From IMG/VR virus record IMGVR_UViG_3300036829_000406, positions 1-62,395 of that record: a DNA stretch of 62,395 bases, one strand, 5' to 3'. Position numbers and translations under genes: made by a program. Shown piece by piece: positions 40,254 through 48,593 of the stretch (position 1 is the stretch's first letter; the number at the start of each line of letters is the position of its first letter). Source of the stretch: a virus. The notes below the pieces were generated by a model, which saw only the letters and a list, made by a program, of their open reading frames with translations, did no database searches and had not been told where the DNA came from.

Positions 40254-40922
40254 CTAGATCAGCATCGTTGTTTTCATGTGCCCGACGTGGACACCCGTTG
40301 CTACGTGGACCGGGATCCCGGCGGCGGCGCAGCGCAGGCAGAACGTCATGTCCTCACCCACCAGCGCCGACCCGATCACGCTCTCCCGGAACCACGGCGC
40401 CGCCCGGTCCCCGGACGCCTCCGCCACACGCCCGAGCGCGTCCCGGTGCATCAGCAGGAACGCCGCCCCGGTCGCGCCGACAGGCACGCACGCGTCCTCC
40501 GCCCAGGTCCTGTACCGGGCGAACCCCACCTGGCCGCCGCCGGGCTCCTGGACGAGCTCGTACATCGTCGGCTGCTTCTCCCCTGTCGTCCCGTCCTGGG
40601 AGTAGCACAGGGCGCCCAGGACGGGACGCGCCACCGGGTCGGCCGCCTCCGTCAGGCGGTCCACCTCGGCGGGACCGAACACCATGTCCGTGTCGGCCAT
40701 CAGCAGCCACGGCGCCCGGCACTCCTCCAGGAACCGGCGGACCAGCAGGTTCCTGGCCTCGGAAATGTTCGGGCCGGACGGCGCGGCCAGGAACACATCC
40801 ACCCGGGCACCGCCGGGCTTGCGGGCCACGGCCAGCAGCGATGCGAGGAACTCCGCGCGCACCTGGCCGCCGTGCACGTAGCCGACCGCGACATGCTGCG
40901 GCGGGGTGCGGCCGTGCGGCAT
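40254..40922 (-). CDS. GT-A glycosyltransferase (family 2-like)
   Basis: 222 residues. VAVGYVHGGQVRAEFLASLL start, SEARNLLVRRFLE, the metal/nucleotide-binding DTD at residues 77-79 (LLMADTDMVFG), ATGAAFLLMHRDAL and a final EDMTFCLRCAAAGIPV give a GT-A fold. Phage-encoded enzymes of this type are known to glycosylate virion proteins or DNA. Neighbouring methyltransferase and the second glycosyltransferase suggest a glycan-building set. Confidence 0.75.
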   Translation of the reverse strand: MPHGRTPPQHVAVGYVHGGQVRAEFLASLLAVARKPGGARVDVFLAAPSGPNISEARNLLVRRFLEECRAPWLLMADTDMVFGPAEVDRLTEAADPVARPVLGALCYSQDGTTGEKQPTMYELVQEPGGGQVGFARYRTWAEDACVPVGATGAAFLLMHRDALGRVAEASGDRAAPWFRESVIGSALVGEDMTFCLRCAAAGIPVHVATGVHVGHMKTTMLI

Positions 40923-40925
40923 CGC

Positions 40926-41336
40926 CTAGCTGGTGCCGTATGTCGGCAGGCCGTCCTGCGTCGTGCCGGGATAGTCGCCCATCCCCTGGATGGGGGTCTC
41001 CATGTCCGGGCCCGGGCCGATGTCAGCGTTCCCGTAGTCAGCGAACCCGGCGGTCACGTTCACTGCCCCAGCGCCAGCCGGGGACATCAGCAGCGCCTCC
41101 GCCTCGGCCTGCCGTGGCCCGCGCGGGTACAGCACGCCCGACCCCGTCAGCGCATTAGCCGCGTCAAACGCACCGCTGATCCCCGTGACGTCCTGCGGCG
41201 CGGCGATGTCGTACGGCGCCGTGCCCGGACCGGCCGGGGTCACGCCCGAGTACCCGGCGGCATCCCCCGGACTGTCCGCAGGCGTTGCCGGATCGGGCGC
41301 GCCGGCCGGGTCCAGGGACTGGAAAAACTCAGACAT
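40926..41336 (-). CDS. Hypothetical Pro/Gly-rich protein of structural operon
   Basis: 136 residues from ATG 41336 (GTG 41339 in frame). Low-complexity Pro, Gly, Ala, Asp. Similar in style to the product of 41557-42057, so both may be flexible virion components. No recognised family. Confidence 0.45.
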   Translation of the reverse strand: MSEFFQSLDPAGAPDPATPADSPGDAAGYSGVTPAGPGTAPYDIAAPQDVTGISGAFDAANALTGSGVLYPRGPRQAEAEALLMSPAGAGAVNVTAGFADYGNADIGPGPDMETPIQGMGDYPGTTQDGLPTYGTS

Positions 41337-41544
41337 CACTGCGCTCCTTCGCGTGCTTACGGCAGTAGCCGTTCATGTGGTGCCGCGCGGGACGACGGCA
41401 GCGGGGCTCATGGCAGTTCAGGTGATGCCACAGCACCGCGACGATGCTGCCCTTCAGGATGAACGAGCCGGAGCCGGAGTAGAAGAGGTAGACCAGCCCG
41501 GAGGCGCTGTCCAGGCCGAGCCAGTGAAGCAGCAAGTGCGCCAC
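41329..41544 (-). CDS. Small conserved actinophage membrane/zinc protein
   Basis: 71 residues. A hydrophobic N-terminal half (VYLFYSGSGSFILKGSIVAV) is followed by LWHHLNCHEPRCRRPARHHM and YCRKH, a Cys/His cluster. I recognise this type from the structural clusters of actinophages but its function is unknown. Confidence 0.6.
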   Translation of the reverse strand: MAHLLLHWLGLDSASGLVYLFYSGSGSFILKGSIVAVLWHHLNCHEPRCRRPARHHMNGYCRKHAKERSDV

Positions 41545-41556
41545 CCGCCCGGCTCG

Positions 41557-42057
41557 TTACGCAGGGTTGGTCTCGGGGAAGAACGGCCCCTCGAACGGCG
41601 GGTTATCCGCCGCGTTCGTGCCCACCGCGGGATTCATCGGCGAGTGCGGCAGATCCATCAGGTCCCCGATGGTGGATCCCGCGCCGACGTCGCCCTGGAA
41701 CTCCTGCCAGCGGCCGGCCGCGTTCGCCACCGCGCCGGCCACCGTAGCGGACACATCATCGCGGCCGCCCGCGTCGTCATCGCCCATCGCGTTGATAGGC
41801 GACAGCGGGCCCGGGTAGTACGGCGCGTCCGAGGGGCCCGCGTTCACGTCATGAGCGGATGGCGACTCCGTCGTGCCCAGGCCCGTGACCCCGGACATCA
41901 CGTCTGCGGCCGGGTCGGACAGCGGGCCGATGTCCGCCGCGTAGCCGGGCGGTTCAGGGGACATGCCCGCGCCCCCGTACGGCACAGGAGCCGGCCCCGG
42001 GTTCGGTGCAGCGGGCATCTGCGGCGCATCCGCCGGCGACCCATGGATCTCAGTCAT
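41557..42057 (-). CDS. Hypothetical Pro/Asp-rich protein of structural operon
   Basis: 166 residues, largely disordered (Pro, Gly, Asp), with a short helical segment (ATVAGAVANAAGRWQEFQGD). ATG 42057 overlaps the upstream stop. Possibly related in origin to the product of 40926-41336. Confidence 0.45.
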   Translation of the reverse strand: MTEIHGSPADAPQMPAAPNPGPAPVPYGGAGMSPEPPGYAADIGPLSDPAADVMSGVTGLGTTESPSAHDVNAGPSDAPYYPGPLSPINAMGDDDAGGRDDVSATVAGAVANAAGRWQEFQGDVGAGSTIGDLMDLPHSPMNPAVGTNAADNPPFEGPFFPETNPA

Positions 42058-42308
42058 CAGGACCGGCCGCCGGCAGCTGCCCTCGCCGGCGCCTTCGCGG
42101 GCATGGCCTTCGCAGGTGCGTTTTTGGGCTCCTCGTCCTCGCCGCCCAGATCCAGCGGCCGGAACAGCGTCCCGGACCCCTCCCGGTCCCGCTTGACCAG
42201 CTCATGGCCAAACGGCAGCACCTGCCCCTTGGTCACCAGCTGATCACTGCCGTCCTTCATCGTCGCCACGAACGTGTCCGTCGCCTGCATCGGCGGCTGC
42301 TGCGCCAT
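42057..42308 (-). CDS. Hypothetical small head-region protein
   Basis: 83 residues from ATG 42308, chosen for the GGAGG ribosome site; an in-frame extension upstream is rejected. A beta-type N-terminus (TFVATMKDGSDQLVTKGQVL) and a basic Ala/Lys-rich tail. No recognised family. Confidence 0.5.
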   Translation of the reverse strand: MAQQPPMQATDTFVATMKDGSDQLVTKGQVLPFGHELVKRDREGSGTLFRPLDLGGEDEEPKNAPAKAMPAKAPARAAAGGRS

Positions 42309-42316
42309 TACGCCTC

Positions 42317-42856
42317 CTAGAATTCCGGGCCCGCCGGGTGAACCGCCAGGTACTGCGCCATCGCCGGGCTCACATGTCCCTGGCCGGCCACCGGCGCCAC
42401 CGTGCTGAACGCATTCGGGTTGGCCACCACCGCCGGGTGGGTGCTGTCCCGCATCGCGCCCGCCTGCGTCAGCTGCGAGCTGACCTCCGCCGTGGACACC
42501 GCGGGCGGCACGGCCGCCACCCCGGCGGTCCCCGTATCCGTGTAGGTCACCACCGCGCCGAGCGTCGCGACCAGCACATTTTCTGTGTTCGTCACGGTGC
42601 CGCGGTACACCTTCACCCCGGTTGTGCCCGACGGCAGCGCCGCCCACGTCAGCGTCGCCGTCCCGTTCGCGGCGACAGCGGTCGTCGCCTCATTCGAGGC
42701 GGTCGTCTCACCGCGGCCGTTGACGCCGGTGATCTTCCAGAAGTACGTGGCCGCCGCGAACGTCCCGCCGCCCACGTTCGGCGACGCGGCCAGCGTCGAC
42801 GGGGGCGCCAGGATCGTCGCGAGGACGAAGCTGTCCGTGCAGTAGCGTGCGGCCAT
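42317..42856 (-). CDS. Fibronectin-III-like head decoration candidate
   Basis: 179 residues from ATG 42856. Residues about 30-115 have a fibronectin-III/Ig-like pattern (AATYFWKITGVNGRGETTAS, VKVYRGTVTN). The C-terminal third is helical. Two genes after the major capsid protein in transcription order, so it may decorate the head. The first residues (ARYCTDSFVLATILAPPST) are typical of such virion proteins. Confidence 0.6.
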   Translation of the reverse strand: MAARYCTDSFVLATILAPPSTLAASPNVGGGTFAAATYFWKITGVNGRGETTASNEATTAVAANGTATLTWAALPSGTTGVKVYRGTVTNTENVLVATLGAVVTYTDTGTAGVAAVPPAVSTAEVSSQLTQAGAMRDSTHPAVVANPNAFSTVAPVAGQGHVSPAMAQYLAVHPAGPEF

Positions 42857-42858
42857 CG

Positions 42859-43539
42859 TCAGCCTGCTTTCCCCGGCGGCAGTTCCAGCCGCCGGTGCTT
42901 TGCCACGTACCTGGCCGCGGCCCTGATGATCTCCGGGTCGTCCAGGAGAAACCCGATGCCCATATTGCAGCGATGGCACAGCAGCCCGCGGACCTGGCCC
43001 GTCACATGATCGTGATCAATGTGCCAGCGTTCCCCGCGACCGCCGGGCCTGTCTGTCTTGCACACTGCGCACTGGTTGCCCTGATGCTTGATGAGCGCAT
43101 CCCAGCCGGCTTGCGTCAGCCCGTACAGCCGCAGCGTGCGGGCGCGCTCGCGGACCTGAGCGTCCGGGCGCGGGTCCTTCCGGCAGCCTGGGCAGACGGG
43201 CTTCCCGACCAGGGTACTGACCTCCGCGCCGCACGCGCAGCGACGAGGGCCCAGCGCGGAGTTCCGCTCGATCTTCCGCTGCTCAGATGCCGCCATCGTG
43301 CACCGGCGCGAGCAGTAGACCTGCGGGTTACCGGCGGTGCGCGACCGGGTGAACTTAGCGCCGCACTGCGGGCAGATCATCACCTCGGGTCCATGCACCC
43401 GCGGGACGTACCTGGATCTCATGTATTCGAGATGGCATTCCTTGCAGTCCGACCGGACGCCGCCAGCGCCCGCGATCATCCTGTGAAACTCAGTCAGCGG
43501 CTTCGTCTTATGGCAATGCGAGCATGTCTTTTCGTCCAT
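42859..43539 (-). CDS. Endonuclease VII-family HNH nuclease
   Basis: 226 residues. Several CxxC modules (CSHCHKTKPLTEFHR; CPQCGAKFTRSR; CACGAE) precede the recombination endonuclease VII core (QCAVCKTDRPGGRGERWHID then HDHVTGQVRGLLCHRCNMGIG). Related proteins cut branched DNA or behave as free-standing homing enzymes. It stands between the capsid gene and the next head gene, beside an 18-bp duplication and an inverted repeat, which suggests insertion of a mobile nuclease gene. Confidence 0.75.
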   Translation of the reverse strand: MDEKTCSHCHKTKPLTEFHRMIAGAGGVRSDCKECHLEYMRSRYVPRVHGPEVMICPQCGAKFTRSRTAGNPQVYCSRRCTMAASEQRKIERNSALGPRRCACGAEVSTLVGKPVCPGCRKDPRPDAQVRERARTLRLYGLTQAGWDALIKHQGNQCAVCKTDRPGGRGERWHIDHDHVTGQVRGLLCHRCNMGIGFLLDDPEIIRAAARYVAKHRRLELPPGKAG

Positions 43540-43556
43540 ACAGACATACTAGTTCG

Positions 43557-43615
43557 GCTGGTTTCCCCAGGCTGACGACCGGCGGATGCACGATTATCAA
43601 CTCGGGGAAACCAGC
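43557..43615. repeat. 12-bp inverted repeat between capsid and endonuclease genes
   Basis: GCTGGTTTCCCC (43557-43568) and GGGGAAACCAGC (43604-43615), perfect, 35-base loop. Could terminate or attenuate the leftward capsid transcript, or mark the border of the endonuclease insertion. Confidence 0.7.
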
Positions 43616-43710
43616 GCCAGAACATGAACCAGGGAAGGTCAGAGGCCCTTCATCACGCGGAATGCTCCCGGCACAGCGACCTGGCTGGATGTGCGCCAGA
43701 ACATGAACCA
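43614..43710. repeat. 18-bp direct duplication of capsid-gene end sequence
   Basis: GCGCCAGAACATGAACCA occurs at 43614-43631 (intergenic) and at 43693-43710 (inside the capsid gene, encoding WFMFWR on the minus strand), 79 bp apart. The intergenic copy overlaps the right arm of the 12-bp inverted repeat by two bases. Confidence 0.85.
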
Positions 43711-45072
43711 TCCGGCCTCGCCCTGGGGCCGGCCGGTGGTGGGGTCCTTGATCAGAGGCTCATAAATAAGGCTGACCCCCACGCGGTCGACCACGATGAA
43801 CTGCCCGAAGTCGCCCATGACGGCTTCGAGACTGCCGACAGAGGTAGCACCAGACATGGTGGTCGACTCGTAGATCGGGGCGCCGAGCAGGGTTTCCGGC
43901 TGGCCCTTGCCGAGGTTCGTCCAGAACGACGCGCCACCCGCGGTGTCGAGCTGCCGGAACTTGTTGATGATCGCCACGTTCGCGACCCACGCGCAGCCCG
44001 GCGCGTTCCGGAACCTGGGCGGCAGAGCACCCTGGACGGCGTAGATGTCGCCGACCGCGATGACCAGCGTGGTCGCGGTGGTGACGACGGTGGTGGCACC
44101 GGTAATGACACCCTGCGGGACACCCCCGGAACCCGCGCCGGTCGCGAACGCGGCCTCTTCCAGCCGGTCCTTGGCGTCCGCGAGGAGCCGCGGGAGCTGC
44201 TGCCCGAAGTCGGTGTCCTCCAGCACCTCATAGGTGCCGAACACCCACGCGGCGGCCTTCTGCGGGGTGATCTGGACGTTCCCGACGGTCGGCGTGTTGT
44301 CGGTGGCGACGCCGCCCTCAGCAAGCCACGCCGCGTTGACACCGGCCGACGTCACACCGTTCCACGTGTTGCTCGTGGTCTGCTTGACGTTGCTGATGCG
44401 CCGCCACGGGTTCGCGCTCCCCGTGTTCGTTAGTATGATCGTTGGGTCTAGTACGAACGGAAGGAGGTACCCTCCGTTGGCCAGGGTGAGCGACAGCGCG
44501 GCACGCTGGGCCATGCCCTGCGGGTCCTCGATATACGCGCGGAACGTCTCCTGGTACTCCTCGGAGCCGGTGGCCAGGATGTGCTCGGCGATACCGCGGC
44601 CGTAGGTGCCGGGGTTCTCCTGAACGATCCGCGTGGCGTTCTCCGCGAAGTCCTGGGCGAGGTTCCCCCGCTTGGCCTCCAGCTCGATCGCGTCGAACGC
44701 GCGGCCGCGGAGCTCGGAGGTGCGGACCAGGTGGGACCGCACCGCGCCGAGGTCCTCGTACGGGTTGCGGAACTTGCCGCGGGAGCCGAGGTCCGGGGCG
44801 CCGTCATGCCACACCCCGGAGGGGGCGGTGCCGCCGTCGCCGTCGGGGCGCTCGAGGTTCGCCGGGTCGTCAGCGGTGCGGGTGATGGCCTGGATCTGCT
44901 CCATCCGCTCGATGATCGGCTTGCACTCCTCATCGAGCTGCTTCCACCGGTCGACAAGAGTGTCGCGGTAGTCGCCGTCGTTCTCCTCCGTAGTCTCCTC
45001 GGAGGTCTCCATCCGCCGGAGCTCGCCCTTAATGCGGGCCATCTCGTCCAGCTTGTCTTTCAGCGTCGCCAT
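43639..45072 (-). CDS. Major capsid protein (HK97 fold)
   Basis: 477 residues; AGGAG ribosome site. The N-terminal about 120 residues are a charged coiled-coil delta/scaffold-like region (LDEMARIKGELRRMETSEE). The rest is an HK97-type coat: GGYLLPFVLDPTII, WLAEGGVATDNTPTVGNVQI, a spine-helix region DRLEEAAFATGAGSGGVPQG, and the P-domain strands near the end. Follows the prohead protease, as usual. Likely cleaved at the end of the delta region. Confidence 0.9.
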   Translation of the reverse strand: MATLKDKLDEMARIKGELRRMETSEETTEENDGDYRDTLVDRWKQLDEECKPIIERMEQIQAITRTADDPANLERPDGDGGTAPSGVWHDGAPDLGSRGKFRNPYEDLGAVRSHLVRTSELRGRAFDAIELEAKRGNLAQDFAENATRIVQENPGTYGRGIAEHILATGSEEYQETFRAYIEDPQGMAQRAALSLTLANGGYLLPFVLDPTIILTNTGSANPWRRISNVKQTTSNTWNGVTSAGVNAAWLAEGGVATDNTPTVGNVQITPQKAAAWVFGTYEVLEDTDFGQQLPRLLADAKDRLEEAAFATGAGSGGVPQGVITGATTVVTTATTLVIAVGDIYAVQGALPPRFRNAPGCAWVANVAIINKFRQLDTAGGASFWTNLGKGQPETLLGAPIYESTTMSGATSVGSLEAVMGDFGQFIVVDRVGVSLIYEPLIKDPTTGRPQGEAGWFMFWRTSSQVAVPGAFRVMKGL

Positions 45073-45095
45073 GACGCGGTACTCCTGTCGGCTGG

Positions 45096-46457
45096 TTACC
45101 AGACCAGTCCCGCCTGCTCGCGCAGCTCCTTGGAGCGCATCGCGTAGAGGGCGTGCTGGTGATACCGGGCCGAGTGCTCCTCGCCGTCAGGCTGGGGCGG
45201 CTCACCGGCGGCGGCTTCGCCATCGGGGGAAGTGCCAGTGTCGAACTCTTCGTGCTCTTCGTGCTCGTCGTGCTCGTCCGGCTCCGGGTCGCCGAAGGTG
45301 CCGGGAGTGGACATTCGGACGCCGAGGATCTCAGCGCCCGAATACGCCTCGAAAGGCGTCGGGCCGAACTCTTTCAGCCCCAGCTCAGTGCGGCGGACCC
45401 TGGGCAGCTGCCCGCCACGCGGGCGGTACCTGTCGCCGGGCCGCAGCTGCGGGGTGGACCGGACGATCCGGCCGGTGAACGACTGGGCGGTGATCGACCC
45501 GTTCCGGATGTTCTCCAGGACCTCGTCAGCGAACGGCGTGTCGGAGTACCTGGCCAGGGTCAGCAGCCCGCGGGCTTCGGGGCGGATCTCCACGGGCGTG
45601 GCGATCGGCATGGATCCCCGCTCGGACGGGGTGCCGTGAATCGTCATGCCGTGGTTGTACATGACCTTGACCTTGCCGAACCCGGCGCGGGACCGGCCGA
45701 TGTCGGCCAGGACCTTGTTGAACGCGGCCGGGTCGATCTCCTCGATGTAGTGGCCCTCGAAGTCCTGGATCTCGGCGGGTGAGTTGAACGCTGTGGCGTA
45801 CGCCTCGACGAGCCGACCGGTCGAGTCGCCCTGGGCCGCGCGGACGATGTGGATGTCCTCGAGCTCGTAGGTGCGGAAGTACACCGGGTCAGCCCGGGAC
45901 GCGCTGCTGCCACCACCGCCGTCGTCGCTGGCGTCGACCCCGAACCTCCTGGCCGCGGCCTTGATCTTGGTCAGAGCCTGCGCCTTGGCCGCGGCGGGGA
46001 TGTCCGTCTGCGGCAGCCTGGCCAGCGCATTCTGCACGTGGGTCTTGTCGTGGACCGGCAGGTACCGGTTGCTGCGGGGGACGGTCCTCCCGGAGCCGTC
46101 CTTGGTGCCGCCCGGTGCAATGTAGGCGAAGTCGCTGTCGGGCAGGTCGTTGATCGACGAGGCGGTCATCTCCGCTCGCTGGGTAACCGTCACCGCTGAC
46201 CTCCCGGTCGCTTTCTTTTCCATTGCCGCGTGCTGCGCGGGCCAGATGCCGAGGGCCGCGTGATGAGCTAGGTTGCAGTAGCCCTGCGGGTCCTTGATGT
46301 ACTTGCCGAGCTCGGCCACACACCTGTCAAAGTCCCCGGGCGTCCCCCAGGCGACCTTGGCCGCGCCTTCACCGTGGACCCAGTACTCGTGCAGCCGCTC
46401 GGTGGCACGCGGGTCGGTGACCTGCCCGGCGACCCGGACCGCGCCGCGTTCATCCAC
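45096..46457 (-). CDS. Prohead protease with N-terminal accessory domains
   Basis: 453 residues. Residues 1-75 form a small domain found in actinophage head proteins (YWVHGEGAAKVAWGTPGD); about 95-175 resembles DUF6582 (SDFAYIAPGG, LPVHDKTHVQNALARL). The HK97-type U35 serine protease domain covers about 190-370 (VEAYATAFNSPAEIQDFEGH, VKVMYNHG with the catalytic His, and SITAQSFTGRIV with the catalytic Ser). The tail is acidic and ends LYAMRSKELREQAGLVW, nearly the same as the end of the next gene's product. Confidence 0.85.
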   Translation of the reverse strand: MDERGAVRVAGQVTDPRATERLHEYWVHGEGAAKVAWGTPGDFDRCVAELGKYIKDPQGYCNLAHHAALGIWPAQHAAMEKKATGRSAVTVTQRAEMTASSINDLPDSDFAYIAPGGTKDGSGRTVPRSNRYLPVHDKTHVQNALARLPQTDIPAAAKAQALTKIKAAARRFGVDASDDGGGGSSASRADPVYFRTYELEDIHIVRAAQGDSTGRLVEAYATAFNSPAEIQDFEGHYIEEIDPAAFNKVLADIGRSRAGFGKVKVMYNHGMTIHGTPSERGSMPIATPVEIRPEARGLLTLARYSDTPFADEVLENIRNGSITAQSFTGRIVRSTPQLRPGDRYRPRGGQLPRVRRTELGLKEFGPTPFEAYSGAEILGVRMSTPGTFGDPEPDEHDEHEEHEEFDTGTSPDGEAAAGEPPQPDGEEHSARYHQHALYAMRSKELREQAGLVW

Positions 46458-46460
46458 CGG

Positions 46461-46925
46461 CTACCAGGCCAGCCCGGCCGCCTCGCGGAGTTCCCGCGAG
46501 CGGAGCACATAGAGGTCGTGGCCGCCGCCCCCGCGTTTGGCTGCCTTCGGTGCCGCGACGTGCTTCGCGGCCGCATGCTCACCGCGGAGCGCCGCCGTCG
46601 TCTTCGGGCCGACGAGCCCGTCGACCTTCAGGCCGTGCGCCTTCTGGAACTCCCGAACCGCGGCGAGCGTCTTCGGGCCGAAGGTCCCGTCGACCTTCAG
46701 TGGCGGCTTCACGCCGAGCGCGTTGAGCCGGGCCTGCAGGTCCGATACGCGCTTGCCGGTCTCACCGTCGCCGACCGGGTGGGCGTCCGTCGGCGTGGGC
46801 CGCGTGTCCTTGGCGGTCTTGCCGGTTTTGCTGCTGCTGCCGGATGCGGCGGCGAACTGGCCGCCCGTCGCGGACCCGGCCGGGGCGTGGTTCGGGTTGA
46901 ACCGCCACGCGGCAAAATCATCCAC
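46461..46925 (-). CDS. Peptidoglycan-binding-domain protein in head operon
   Basis: 154 residues from GTG 46925. It begins FNPNHAPAGSATGGQFA, a motif frequent in actinophage head proteins. Residues about 65-120 are a PG_binding_1 three-helix domain (VSDLQARLNALGV, VDGTFGPKTLAAVREFQKAHG). It ends LYVLRSRELREAAGLAW, matching the C-terminus of the prohead protease. It probably enters the prohead with the protease; a wall-binding domain inside or on a head is unusual. Confidence 0.75.
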   Translation of the reverse strand: MDDFAAWRFNPNHAPAGSATGGQFAAASGSSSKTGKTAKDTRPTPTDAHPVGDGETGKRVSDLQARLNALGVKPPLKVDGTFGPKTLAAVREFQKAHGLKVDGLVGPKTTAALRGEHAAAKHVAAPKAAKRGGGGHDLYVLRSRELREAAGLAW

Positions 46926-48339
46926 GGCCGTTCGCCTCCTCGAGTGCCCGCCGCGCGCTGGCCGGCCGCGGCGTCGGCCGGGTGCTGTTCCCGCCGTCAC
47001 CCGGCGACGTCGACCCGCCCGGCAGCCGCGGCATCGACGGCGGCAAAGGATCCGCGGTCACCCCCGGCGGCGTCTGGCCCAGCAGATGCTGCACGTTCCC
47101 CGCCGGAGGCGGCGGCGCATCCGGCTTTGCCTCCAGCTGGGACATGTCCCCGGCCTCGATCGCGGCGACCGCCGACTCCAGCGTCGAACCCGCCTGCACC
47201 AGCGCCAGCGCGGCCTGCGCCCGGATCAGCGTCACCTGCGCCCGGACCTGCTCACCCTCCTGCAAAGCCGCGATGTCACCGGTATCCACCCACAGCCGGG
47301 ACCCGGCCGGCAGATCCGGGATCAGCGGCTCCAGCGCCGCGCACATCGACCGCCACTCCGGCCGCAACGTCAGGTCCGCGAACCGGCGGATCACATCCTC
47401 ATACGATTTCCCCGCGCCCTTGATCGACTCCAGGCCGATCAGCATCGCCGGAACCCCCGACGGGGCCAGGATCCGCTCGATCCCGTCCTGGCTGACGTTG
47501 GAGAAATCCATGTCGGCCAGGCTGTTCCCCGCCACGGTCAGGTCCGCGCCCTGGTCCAGGACCAGCGTCTTGCCCGCGTTGTCCGGGCCCGCGTACCGGG
47601 CGTTCATCCGCTCCCGGATGCTGTCGACCGTCCCGGGCTGCAGCTTCTGCGCGTACTTGATGATCACGTTCGGGGTCGCGTTGTTCTGCAGGTACCGGAT
47701 CTTGTACCGGGCCATGGCGTCGTCACCCTGGATGTCCCGCATCACCGGGGTCAGCCAGCTCATGCCACGGAAGTCGGCCTGCGGGTCCGGGATGGGATGC
47801 CAGTGGGCGACCTCATCGGCGGGGGCCATGAACCCGCCGCCCTGGCTGAGGGTGTTCCTGGGCGGCTCACACCAGTAGCCGATCTTGCGGCGGTACCAGC
47901 CGCCGCCGGGCACCGCGACCCTCTCGGACACGATCGTGGTCCAGCCCGGCCGCAGCCGCACCAGCAGCCCCTCACCGGGAGGCGCCCACGTGTAAGAGTT
48001 CCCGGCCAGGCAGACGTCCTGCTCCATCCGGGCGATCAGCTCACCCGACGTGCCGTCCGGCCACGGCTTCTCCAGCACCTGCAGGGACGTGTTCCCGTAC
48101 AGGTGCTTGTCGGCTTTCGCCTGGTAGATGAACCGTCCCTCGGACAGCAGCATCATCCGGACCAGGATCGCGGAGAACACCGGGGAGCCAGAGGCGTTGG
48201 CCTGCTGCGCCCACGCGGTGACCTGCGGGAGGATCTGCTCCCGGTCCGGGCTGCCGTAAGTGGAGGTCAGGACGGCGGCGCCGGACGCCTGGCCTTCCCA
48301 GTAGCCCTGGCGGCGGATCAGCCGGTCAATCAGCCTCAC
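46918..48339 (-). CDS. Portal protein (HK97 type)
   Basis: 473 residues. Typical portal features: QGYWEGQASGAAVLTST, EKPWPDGTSGELIARMEQD, GNSYTW, HWHPIPDPQADFRGMSW and the long helix region (PNVIIKYAQKLQPGTVDSIR). The C-terminus is Pro-rich. It would form the dodecameric DNA gate at one capsid vertex; sits between terminase and protease genes. Confidence 0.88.
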   Translation of the reverse strand: MRLIDRLIRRQGYWEGQASGAAVLTSTYGSPDREQILPQVTAWAQQANASGSPVFSAILVRMMLLSEGRFIYQAKADKHLYGNTSLQVLEKPWPDGTSGELIARMEQDVCLAGNSYTWAPPGEGLLVRLRPGWTTIVSERVAVPGGGWYRRKIGYWCEPPRNTLSQGGGFMAPADEVAHWHPIPDPQADFRGMSWLTPVMRDIQGDDAMARYKIRYLQNNATPNVIIKYAQKLQPGTVDSIRERMNARYAGPDNAGKTLVLDQGADLTVAGNSLADMDFSNVSQDGIERILAPSGVPAMLIGLESIKGAGKSYEDVIRRFADLTLRPEWRSMCAALEPLIPDLPAGSRLWVDTGDIAALQEGEQVRAQVTLIRAQAALALVQAGSTLESAVAAIEAGDMSQLEAKPDAPPPPAGNVQHLLGQTPPGVTADPLPPSMPRLPGGSTSPGDGGNSTRPTPRPASARRALEEANGRG

Positions 48340-48593
48340 TCAGGCTCACGCCCTACAGCAACCTGCATCCAGCCGTTTCCGACATCGATCGCGCGGAACG
48401 CCAGGGACTTACTCTCGGCCATGCGCATGACCATCTCGGTGTTCTCGGCGTGTATCAGCTGCGCGGCGAAGCCGTCACGCTCCAGCCGCTCCCACAGCTG
48501 GCCAGCCTCAAATCCGCGCGTGAACTCGGCGTCATCAGAGTCGAAGGCCAGGATCAGGCCGTATTCCGCCTTGTATTCTGCGTCGTCGCTCAT
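48336..48593 (-). CDS. Hypothetical small protein before portal
   Basis: 85 residues, compact acidic alpha/beta protein (FTRGFEAGQLWERLERDG; a later VGNGWMQVAVG). Overlaps the portal start. No recognised family. Confidence 0.5.
   Translation of the reverse strand: MSDDAEYKAEYGLILAFDSDDAEFTRGFEAGQLWERLERDGFAAQLIHAENTEMVMRMAESKSLAFRAIDVGNGWMQVAVGREPE

Noticed and set aside
43508-43711. 67-codon frame between capsid and endonuclease genes
   Set aside because: It exists because of the 18-bp duplication and inverted repeat, overlaps both flanking genes and has no ribosome site.
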